Assembly: GCA_964541595.1 (NCBI GenBank)
Contig: CAZIRO010000031.1
Coordinates: forward strand, 1 to 20,584
DNA length: 20,584 nucleotides
Origin: CAZIRO01 sp964541595
GTDB lineage: Bacteria; Acidobacteriota; HRBIN11
Direction: 5' to 3'
Shown: positions 14,969-20,584 of the stretch, piece after piece
How positions within the stretch are numbered: the stretch's first letter is position 1
Layout of the letters: every line of letters starts with the position of its first letter
Notes under the pieces: model-generated
What the model was told of the DNA's origin: nothing
Databases searched by the model: none
What the model saw: only the letters and a program-made list of their open reading frames with translations
Position numbers and translations under genes: made by a program

Positions 14969-16027
14969 TTACTCGATATGTCGCAGCAGTTCTCCACCAT
15001 TTTGCATGAACTGTGGCTCACTGACAACAACCCATGCCATCCCATCCGGTGTGTCGCCAGTCGGAATGGTCCGTGTGACCCGACGGGATGACAGGTCGAC
15101 CACGGCAATCCGGTCTGCTTCGGTCAGCGCGACATACGCCGTGCGGCCGTCCGGGGCGAGAACGATCCCGATCGGTACCGCGCCGACACGGAGGACAGTT
15201 TCAATGGCCAGATCGTCCGCACGGTGGATGGCGATGGCGTCCGCACGGGCGCAACTGACCACGAGATACCGTTCGTCTGGCGTCAGTCGTACCCGAATCG
15301 GCATGCGACAGGTGGCGGCTTTCTGTACGACGCGTCCCTCTTCCGGGTCGATCCGGGCCACGGTGTGTTCCGCACGGTTCGTGACAAATACCCACCGTCC
15401 GTTCCGGGTGACATCGATACCCTCCGTGCCCCGACCGGCCGGTATGTGTCGCAATACCGTTCCGTTGCCGAGATCGATCACGGTAACGGAGCCGCTGCCA
15501 ATATTGGCGACAAATGCACGGTCTCCCCGGTCCGGAACGGCCACCATATGAGAAACGTCGGCATCCGTGCGCACGGTCTGAACGATTTGACCGCGGGACA
15601 GATCCACAACGACCACGCTGCGTCGCCCTTCACAGGTGACGATCACGTGGCCATTCGGGAGAAACATGATCCCGTGGGGGCGTGTGTACGGAGCAAGGTC
15701 GATCGTCCGGGCCACCCGCAACCGGTGCAGATCGATCACCGTGAGGGTGTGTCCGGGGGCGTCGCGGTCGCCGTAATTGGCCACGACGGCCCACCGGTGG
15801 TCCGGAGATACCGCCACCTCGTGCGGGGCATGACCGGTGGGAAACGTGGCCAGACGCTCCCCGGTGTCGAGGCGAACGATCATCGCCGTATCGTCCGCCT
15901 TATGGAGCACAATGAGTGCGGGAATCCGCCGGGAAACGTGTGCATTCTGTGCGGCGCGGATCGCGCCGACGGTGCAGCATATGACCACCGCCCAGCCGAC
16001 GATGGCAATCCGGGTCCGTGAGTGCAT
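14969..16027 (-). CDS. YncE-like exported beta-propeller protein
   Basis: This 352-aa protein has an N-terminal hydrophobic signal (about 6-26) and then repeated YVTN/YncE-type blades: PHEVAVSPDHRWAVVANYG, PHGIMFLPNGHVIVTCEG, HMVAVPDRGDRAFVANIGSG, GIDVTRNGRWVFVTNRAE, RVRLTPDERYLVVSCARAD and GIVLAPDGRTAYVALTEAD, each followed by a xxVVDLxxxxVxRTIPxG-type strand. Propellers of this type act as periplasmic binding or scaffold proteins. AAAGAGGTGT precedes the ATG at 16027. It heads the minus-strand operon; the promoter is at 16178-16206 and the leader contains TTACGRG repeats. Confidence 0.88.
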   Translation of the reverse strand: MHSRTRIAIVGWAVVICCTVGAIRAAQNAHVSRRIPALIVLHKADDTAMIVRLDTGERLATFPTGHAPHEVAVSPDHRWAVVANYGDRDAPGHTLTVIDLHRLRVARTIDLAPYTRPHGIMFLPNGHVIVTCEGRRSVVVVDLSRGQIVQTVRTDADVSHMVAVPDRGDRAFVANIGSGSVTVIDLGNGTVLRHIPAGRGTEGIDVTRNGRWVFVTNRAEHTVARIDPEEGRVVQKAATCRMPIRVRLTPDERYLVVSCARADAIAIHRADDLAIETVLRVGAVPIGIVLAPDGRTAYVALTEADRIAVVDLSSRRVTRTIPTGDTPDGMAWVVVSEPQFMQNGGELLRHIE

Positions 16028-16055
16028 GGTACACCTCTTTGCGGAACGTATCCAT

Positions 16056-16117
16056 TTACGAGTTACGAGTTACAGGACATTACGGGTTACAGGACGTCTT
16101 ACGGGTCACGGGACGTC
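16056..16117 (+). repeat. TTACGRG-type heptamer repeat array
   Basis: Heptamers TTACGAG (twice), TTACAGG, TTACGGG, TTACAGG, TTACGGG and TCACGGG, with short ACA or ACGTC inserts. The 19-bp compound unit at 16080-16098 repeats at 16099-16117 with two differences. It lies in the leader of the minus-strand operon and is unrelated in sequence to the RGGTGTC family, but has the same 7-bp unit. Confidence 0.85.
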
Positions 16118-16177
16118 GCGGATGCTGGGGAATGCATCGTCGCGACGTACCATCTCCCAATCCCGTTACACGCCTTG

Positions 16178-16206
16178 AGTCTACTGCACCCCGATTGCGT
16201 CGTCAA
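16178..16206 (-). promoter_or_regulatory. Sigma70-type promoter of the five-gene minus operon
   Basis: On the minus strand: TTGACG (16206-16201), a 17-nt spacer and TAGACT (16183-16178). Transcription would start near 16171, giving a leader of about 145 nt that carries the TTACGRG array. Confidence 0.6.
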
Positions 16207-16237
16207 AACGTCCAGCCGATTCCATATTTCAATTTAT

Positions 16238-16257
16238 TATAGAATATGTATTCTATA
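16238..16257. promoter_or_regulatory. Perfect 20-bp palindrome in AT-rich island, possible operator
   Basis: TATAGAATATGTATTCTATA: 9-bp arms around TG. It lies 44 bp upstream of the -35 of the COG2403 promoter and 32 bp beyond the -35 of the divergent operon, in about 80 bp of AT-rich DNA within a GC-rich genome. The arrangement suits a dimeric regulator or UP-like element. No regulator gene is adjacent. Confidence 0.55.
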
Positions 16258-16300
16258 TTATCATTTGAATTTCTTTGTTTATTCATTACAGAGAATGGGT

Positions 16301-16330
16301 TTGACATCTATCGCGGCGGGTCGGTATGAT
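16301..16330 (+). promoter_or_regulatory. Sigma70-type promoter of the COG2403-arcC operon
   Basis: TTGACA (16301-16306), an 18-nt spacer and TATGAT (16325-16330), with an AT-rich stretch immediately upstream. Transcription would start near 16337, giving a leader of about 133 nt. Confidence 0.75.
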
Positions 16331-16344
16331 GAAACAAGCCGGAT

Positions 16345-16401
16345 GGGAACAGACAATGGGCCGGGAAATGGCCAGGATGTTCCATTGCCTGTCCCGAACC
16401 C
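16345..16401 (+). repeat. Inverted-repeat copy forming a hairpin in the COG2403 leader
   Basis: Bases 16378-16401 match the right arm of the 10276-10299 element at 21 of 24 positions. The left arm (16345-16359) pairs with 16382-16395 through a 14-bp stem with one bulge and one mismatch. Inside it, GGCC and GGCC (around GGGAAAT) can form a second stem. The hairpin lies just after the predicted transcription start. Confidence 0.65.
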
Positions 16402-16469
16402 GGGCCTGTCCGGCCGCTTGCCGTACCGAACGGTACACAACCCGACGCGCAGACCCGTGGAGGTTGCCG

Positions 16470-17801
16470 ATGTCCCGTCGTAGAGTGCTCATTATGGGTG
16501 CCGCCGGAAGAGATTTCCACAATTTTAATGTCGTCTACCGTGATAATCCCGCATATGAGGTCGTTGCGTTCACGGCCGCGCAGATACCGAATATCGCCGG
16601 GCGCCGGTATCCACCGGAACTCGCCGGTGCGCTGTATCCGGACGGCATTCCCATCTATCCGGAAGAGGAACTGCCCCGGTTGATTCGCGACCTCGGGGTG
16701 GACGAAGTCGTATTCGCATACAGCGACGTGTCGCATCAACACGTCATGGAACGTGCCGCGATCGCACTGGCGTTCGGCGCGGATTTCCGGCTGCTCGGTC
16801 CCCAAACGACCATGCTACCCAGCCAGAAACCCGTCGTATCGGTATGTGCCGTTCGCACCGGTTGTGGTAAGAGTCAAACCACCCGATACGTCGCCCGTGT
16901 GCTCCAGGATGCCGGATACCGGGTGGTCGTCGTACGCCATCCGATGCCCTACGGGGACATTGCGCAGCAACGGGTGCAGCGTTTCGCGACGCTGGATGAT
17001 CTCGACCGGTATGCGTGTACGCTCGAGGAACGGGAAGAGTTCGAACCGCACATCCGTCGCGGGGTCGTGGTCTATGCGGGGGTGGACTATGCGGCGATCC
17101 TGCGGGAAGTGGAATCGGAAGCGGACGTGATCCTCTGGGACGGGGGCAACAACGATTGGCCGTTTTTTGTACCGACCGTGGAGATCGTCGTGGCCGATCC
17201 ACACCGTGCAGGCCATGAACGCACATACTATCCCGGGTCGGTCAATCTGCGCCGTGCGGATATCATCGTCATCAATAAGGTCGATTCCGCTTCCATGGAC
17301 CAGATTCAGCGCGTACGTCATCACATCGCCCGTGCCAATCCACGGGCAGTCGTCGTCGATGCGGCTTCCCCGATATTTGTGGAAAACGGTCAGGTCATTC
17401 GGGGCCGGCGGGTACTCGTCATTGAAGACGGTCCCACACTTACGCACGGAGAAATGGCGTACGGTGCGGGTGTCATCGCGGCCTGGAAATTCGGCGCGGC
17501 GGAGATCGTGGATCCGCGGCCTTACGCGGTCGGCTCGCTGGTGGACGTATTCAAAACGTATATGCAACTCACGCAGGTGTTGCCAGCCATGGGGTACGGC
17601 AAGGAACAGATGCAGGAACTGGAGGCCACGATTCGTCAGTGTCCGGCAGAGGTCGTGATCATTGCGACGCCAGTGGATCTGCGGCGCATGTTCACGATCG
17701 ATCGGCCAGTGGCACGGGTGACATATGAACTCCAACCGATCGGACAGCCCGACCTTGCGGAAGTCTTATTGCAAATGTTACAGGAGCGCACACGGCAATG
17801 A
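16470..17801 (+). CDS. COG2403 GTPase (cyclic 2,3-diphosphoglycerate synthetase-related)
   Basis: This 443-aa protein begins with a Rossmann-like domain (RRVLIMGAAGRDFHNFNVVY, residues 4-23; AAQIPNIAGRRYPPELAG) followed by a P-loop domain with VRTGCGKSQTT (about 128-138), a Walker B-like VILWDGGNND (220-229) and NKVD (269-272). The C-terminal part has VEDGPTLTHGEMAYGAG and VDPRPYAVGS, typical of this family. The family includes cyclic 2,3-diphosphoglycerate synthetase of methanogens, but bacterial members have no proven role. The start at 16470 has GTGGAGG 6 nt upstream; in-frame upstream ATGs lie in the leader. It overlaps carbamate kinase by 4 nt (ATGA), so the two are translationally coupled. 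Confidence 0.88.
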   Translation: MSRRRVLIMGAAGRDFHNFNVVYRDNPAYEVVAFTAAQIPNIAGRRYPPELAGALYPDGIPIYPEEELPRLIRDLGVDEVVFAYSDVSHQHVMERAAIALAFGADFRLLGPQTTMLPSQKPVVSVCAVRTGCGKSQTTRYVARVLQDAGYRVVVVRHPMPYGDIAQQRVQRFATLDDLDRYACTLEEREEFEPHIRRGVVVYAGVDYAAILREVESEADVILWDGGNNDWPFFVPTVEIVVADPHRAGHERTYYPGSVNLRRADIIVINKVDSASMDQIQRVRHHIARANPRAVVVDAASPIFVENGQVIRGRRVLVIEDGPTLTHGEMAYGAGVIAAWKFGAAEIVDPRPYAVGSLVDVFKTYMQLTQVLPAMGYGKEQMQELEATIRQCPAEVVIIATPVDLRRMFTIDRPVARVTYELQPIGQPDLAEVLLQMLQERTRQ

Positions 17802-18760
17802 AACCGGCACCGTTGGCCGTCGTTGCGTTTGGCGGCAATGCGTTACATCCCCCGGAAGCACGGGGCACGCAGCGGGAGCAACTCCGCAATGCACGTCGTG
17901 CAGCACACGAGCTCATTGCCGTATTGAAACGGGGCTATCGCATGGTCATCGTGCACGGCAACGGTCCGCAGGTCGGCAGTATCCTCATCCAGATGGAAGA
18001 AGCCGTCACCAAGGTCCCGCCGTTTTCCCTGGACGTGGCCGTGGCGATGTCCCAGGGCAGTATGGGATACATGATCGCGTGGATGTTGCAGAACGAAATG
18101 GTGCGTCACCGTCTGGAACCGCGTGTGGTCTGTCTGCTCACCGAGGTGATCGTCGACGAGAATGATCCGGCGTTTCTGAATCCGACGAAACCGATCGGCC
18201 CGTTTTTTACGGCATACCGTGCGTCCGTACTGATCCGTGAACGGCGCTGGATGGTGGTGGAAGACGCCGGTCGCGGGTATCGCCGGGTGGTGGCTTCCCC
18301 GCGGCCCAGGGAGATCGTTCACGTTGCGGCGGTGCGCCAGCTGCTGGACGGGGGATACGTCGTGATCGCTGCGGGCGGTGGCGGCATTCCCATGATTCGT
18401 ACGGAAAAGGGGTATCTCCGCGGGGTGGAAGCCGTCGTGGATAAGGACTATACGAGCAGTCTGCTTGCGACCGCGCTCGGTGCGGAGCAACTCATCATAC
18501 TGACCGGTGTCCCCAGGGTGGCGCTCTATTACAACACGCCCCGACAGCGGTGGATCGAGCGGATGACCGTCGAGGATGCCGAACGGTACATGCGTGCCGG
18601 TCATTTTCCACCGGGATCGATGGGTCCCAAGATCGAGGCGGCCATTGCGTTCCTGCAACACGGCGGTCGCGAAGTCATCATCACGTCGATTCCGGAGCTG
18701 CGGCGTGCATTGCGGGGCAAGAGCGGCACCCGCATCGTTGCTTCCGATCGGACCGCCTGA
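17798..18760 (+). CDS. arcC: Carbamate kinase
   Basis: This 320-aa enzyme is close to the usual 310-315 aa. It interconverts carbamoyl phosphate plus ADP with carbamate plus ATP, ending fermentative breakdown of arginine, agmatine or purines. Family motifs are visible: VVAFGGNALHPP at the start, VHGNGPQVG, MSQGSMGYMIAW, the AAGGGGIPMI loop, VDKDYTSSLLA and a SMGPKIEAAI region near the C-terminus. The start codon overlaps the COG2403 stop in ATGA. No carbamoyl-transferase is in the window, so the source of carbamoyl phosphate is not shown. Confidence 0.95.
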   Translation: MKPAPLAVVAFGGNALHPPEARGTQREQLRNARRAAHELIAVLKRGYRMVIVHGNGPQVGSILIQMEEAVTKVPPFSLDVAVAMSQGSMGYMIAWMLQNEMVRHRLEPRVVCLLTEVIVDENDPAFLNPTKPIGPFFTAYRASVLIRERRWMVVEDAGRGYRRVVASPRPREIVHVAAVRQLLDGGYVVIAAGGGGIPMIRTEKGYLRGVEAVVDKDYTSSLLATALGAEQLIILTGVPRVALYYNTPRQRWIERMTVEDAERYMRAGHFPPGSMGPKIEAAIAFLQHGGREVIITSIPELRRALRGKSGTRIVASDRTA

Positions 18761-18858
18761 GTCGGTTGGAAACTGGAGCGGATCTCGATTTGGGACGAGA
18801 CCCCGGAAAATGAGGGTATGCCAATTCTTTTGTGCCCCGCCGTCCGCGTCCCCGGTAT

Positions 18859-18887
18859 TTGCACGTTCATGCTGTATCACCTATGAT
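18859..18887 (+). promoter_or_regulatory. Sigma70-type promoter of the ureohydrolase gene
   Basis: TTGCAC (18859-18864), a 17-nt spacer and TATGAT (18882-18887). Transcription would begin near 18894, about 50 nt before ATG 18944. This would let the ureohydrolase be expressed apart from arcC. Confidence 0.55.
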
Positions 18888-18919
18888 GGGATGGTGCGCA
18901 CAGCCGTCGTTCCCGTGGA

Positions 18920-18933
18920 ATCCACCGGTGGAT
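18920..18933. promoter_or_regulatory. 14-bp perfect palindrome in the ureohydrolase leader
   Basis: ATCCACCGGTGGAT, immediately before the GGAG ribosome binding site of the ureohydrolase. It could be an operator or a small hairpin that hides the site. Low confidence because short palindromes in GC-rich DNA occur by chance. Confidence 0.3.
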
Positions 18934-18943
18934 GGAGTATGCC

Positions 18944-19990
18944 ATGACCGAAACCACCATGCGGATGCCGTATGCGGGGCATGTGTCGTTTCTGGGCGCA
19001 CCGATTTTTCGGGACCGGGAGGACCTTGTCTGGGCGGACATCGCCGTCCTGGGCGTCCCGCTCGATATGGCGACGACCCACCGGTCCGGTGCACGGTTCG
19101 GACCGCGCGCGATCCGTGAACAGTCCATGCTGTACACGTATGACCGCGCCGGTATTGTCGCGTCCCACGGTCCGATGGCGGGGTTTCAGGGGCTATACGA
19201 TGTCGACGAGCGGAAGACCATCCTGCAGGGGTACCACATCCTGGACTGTGGCGACGTGCCGGTACTCGCATCCGAACTTCAGGTGACGTTTGATCGTATT
19301 ACGCGTGCGGTCCGCTGGCTGCTCGATCACGGGGTGTTTCCCGTGTTCCTCGGTGGGGACCACGCGATCACCTACCCCATCGTTCGCGCCTGGGACGGGA
19401 CCGTACCGATCCATATCGTCCATTTCGACTCTCATATGGACGTCATTGACGAACTCGATGGCGCCCGGTTCACGCATGGGAGCCCGTTTCGGCATATCAT
19501 GCAATTGCCCTTTTTTGACGGGATCACGCAGATCGGCATCCACGGTTTACTCAACGATGAGGTGTACCATCGGGAAATGGAACAGCTCGGGCATACCGTG
19601 ATCACCACGGGAGAGATCAAGTGGCGCGGCGTTGCGTCGATTTTCCCGCGCCTGCCGTGCGGAAAAAACGTGTACATTTCGATCGATATCGACGTTTACG
19701 ACCCGTCAATCGCGCCGGGCACGGGGACGCCGGAACCCGGCGGATTGACCTACTGGGAGGGGCGGTGGATCCTGCGCGAAATCTGTCGTCAGAACCGCGT
19801 GGTGGGGATGGACATCGTGGAAGTTGCACCGCCGTACGACGTGGCCGGTCAAACGGCCCATCTGGCCGCGCGGGTGGTGATGGACGTCCTGGGATATGTA
19901 CTCGGCAATAAGGACCGTCCGGACGATGCCGTGCGCGAGCGGCCGCGTACATCGTTGCTCCCCGAATCGGCACCGTCCGGCGATGGGTGA
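18944..19990 (+). CDS. Agmatinase-family ureohydrolase
   Basis: This 348-aa protein is an arginase/agmatinase-family Mn-dependent hydrolase that removes urea from a guanidino compound. Metal ligands are intact: H140 in GGDHAIT, D162-x-H164-x-D166 in HFDSHMDV (the usual DAHxD Ala is Ser), and D248/D250 in SIDIDVYDPSIAPGTGTPEPGG. The N-terminal GVPLDMATTHRSGARFGPRAIRE is also typical. The start was placed at ATG 18944, which has GGAG 6 nt upstream, over ATG 18932, which has none. Substrates could be agmatine, guanidinobutyrate or another guanidine; the sequence does not decide. It follows carbamate kinase and precedes a glycosylasparaginase, suggesting nitrogen catabolism. Confidence 0.9.
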   Translation: MTETTMRMPYAGHVSFLGAPIFRDREDLVWADIAVLGVPLDMATTHRSGARFGPRAIREQSMLYTYDRAGIVASHGPMAGFQGLYDVDERKTILQGYHILDCGDVPVLASELQVTFDRITRAVRWLLDHGVFPVFLGGDHAITYPIVRAWDGTVPIHIVHFDSHMDVIDELDGARFTHGSPFRHIMQLPFFDGITQIGIHGLLNDEVYHREMEQLGHTVITTGEIKWRGVASIFPRLPCGKNVYISIDIDVYDPSIAPGTGTPEPGGLTYWEGRWILREICRQNRVVGMDIVEVAPPYDVAGQTAHLAARVVMDVLGYVLGNKDRPDDAVRERPRTSLLPESAPSGDG

Positions 19991-20028
19991 ATGTTCCACC
20001 GAACCGATCTCGTTAGGGGAGGGGCACC

Positions 20029-20584
20029 GTGTTCACGCGCAGACGTTTTCTCCACTGGATGACTGCTGTTCTGGGCGGGATCCCCGCGTGGGGCTGGGGA
20101 CGCGAACGTGGGCGTGGACGGATCGCACAGGGCGTACGATTCCCCGATCGACCCTGGCGATGGTCCGGTCGCGGACGCTGGCCCGTGGCGATTGCCAGTG
20201 CCAACGGGTTACGTGCGGTCGAGAAGGCCTATCGGATGATGGCGGACGGCCAATCGGCATTGGATGCAGCAATTGCCGGCGTGCAGATCAACGAACTCGA
20301 TCCCAAAGACTATACGGTCGGTTATGGCGGATTGCCAAACGCACGCGGTGAAGTCGAACTCGATGCGGCCGTCATGGACGGCCGTACCTGGCGTGCGGGT
20401 GCTGTGGGAGCATTGCAACACATTAAAACGCCGTCAGCGGTGGCGCGGTTGATCATGGAACGGACGGATCACATCTTCCTGGTCGGTAAGGGTGCACTCG
20501 ATTTTGCCGTCGAATACGGATTCCGTCAGGAAGATCTCCTGACAGATTATGCCCGGAAACGGTGGCTGGAGTGGCGGGAACGAT
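20029..20584 (+). CDS. Tat-exported glycosylasparaginase (Ntn-hydrolase), 3' end beyond window
   Basis: About 185 residues are visible and the frame continues past the right edge; the family is about 330-380 aa. It starts with GTG at 20029, with TTAGGGGAGG ahead. The N-terminus is a twin-arginine signal (TRRRFLHWMTAVLGGIPAW). The mature part matches N4-(beta-N-acetylglucosaminyl)-L-asparaginase: PVAIASANGLRAVEKAY, GQSALDAAIAG, a YTVGYGGLPNARGEVELD motif, AAVMDG, then HIKTPSAVARLIMERTDHIFLVGKGALDFAVEYGF. The catalytic Thr lies downstream, outside the window. It should release aspartate and ammonia or glycan amine from glycosylated asparagine. It is spaced 38 nt after the ureohydrolase and is likely in the same transcript. 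Confidence 0.92.
   Translation, partial: MFTRRRFLHWMTAVLGGIPAWGWGRERGRGRIAQGVRFPDRPWRWSGRGRWPVAIASANGLRAVEKAYRMMADGQSALDAAIAGVQINELDPKDYTVGYGGLPNARGEVELDAAVMDGRTWRAGAVGALQHIKTPSAVARLIMERTDHIFLVGKGALDFAVEYGFRQEDLLTDYARKRWLEWRER

Larger units (their letters stand above)
16028..16469. other. Divergent regulatory region between the YncE-like and COG2403 genes
   Basis: 442 bp with no credible gene. From left to right: TTACGRG heptamer array (16056-16117), minus-strand promoter (16178-16206), AT-rich island with a 20-bp palindrome (about 16221-16300), plus-strand promoter (16301-16330) and a structured 5' leader up to ATG 16470. Confidence 0.85.

Noticed and set aside
16338..16469. Guanidine or other known riboswitch in the COG2403 leader
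   Set aside because: The hairpins do not match a class I can recognise, and the best explanation is the dispersed inverted repeat. No T-run terminator is present.

Overview
The window is about 20.6 kb of GC-rich bacterial DNA, densely coding, with strong GGAGG-type ribosome binding sites and sigma70-like promoters (TTGACA/TATAAT). It carries lipoprotein, Tat and Sec export signals, a LysM protein, a DUF4388 protein and a TPR/zinc-ribbon membrane protein. That mix suggests a Gram-negative bacterium outside the well-studied groups. An Acidobacteriota- or Aminicenantes-like lineage is my best guess, but the sequence alone does not prove it. One gene needs selenocysteine, so the organism should encode SelA/SelB/SelC/SelD elsewhere.

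Layout. 1-660 (minus): a small eight-cysteine zinc-finger protein followed by a comB-like phosphatase that runs off the left edge. 786-3834 (plus): a chaperone operon grpE-groES-groEL from a clear promoter to a strong terminator. The grpE-groES gap is filled by heptamer repeats in opposite orientations. 3903-4139 (plus): a SelW/Rdx-family selenoprotein with an in-frame UGA in its CxxU motif and a bacterial SECIS-like hairpin just downstream. An ordinary gene caller misses or truncates it. 4161-7571: a LysM protein (minus) and an inositol-monophosphatase-like gene plus a beta-propeller lipoprotein (plus) diverge from overlapping promoters. 7661-9983 (minus): guaA and a short-chain dehydrogenase. 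9984-10368: non-coding, with a 31-32 bp inverted repeat enclosing a third heptamer array. 10369-16027 (minus): five tightly packed genes (YncE-like propeller, TPR/zinc-ribbon membrane protein, DUF4388 protein, TlpA-like thioredoxin, DUF71/Dph6-like ATP pyrophosphatase). 16028-16469: a regulatory region with a second heptamer family, an AT-rich island with a perfect 20-bp palindrome, two promoters and a structured leader. 16470-20584 (plus): a COG2403 GTPase translationally coupled to carbamate kinase, then an agmatinase-family ureohydrolase and a Tat-exported glycosylasparaginase cut by the right edge.

How the genes fit together. The left part is protein folding and redox (GrpE, GroES/EL, SelW-like). 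The middle minus-strand operon looks like an envelope-associated set, with several membrane or exported proteins. The right cluster looks like nitrogen-compound catabolism: a ureohydrolase releases urea from a guanidino compound, carbamate kinase makes ATP from carbamoyl phosphate, and the exported amidohydrolase releases aspartate. The COG2403 GTPase role is not known.

Most notable: the UGA-containing selenoprotein with its SECIS; two unrelated 7-bp-period repeat families in intergenic regions; a dispersed inverted-repeat element seen at two sites; and the GTPase/carbamate-kinase/ureohydrolase module behind a structured leader.
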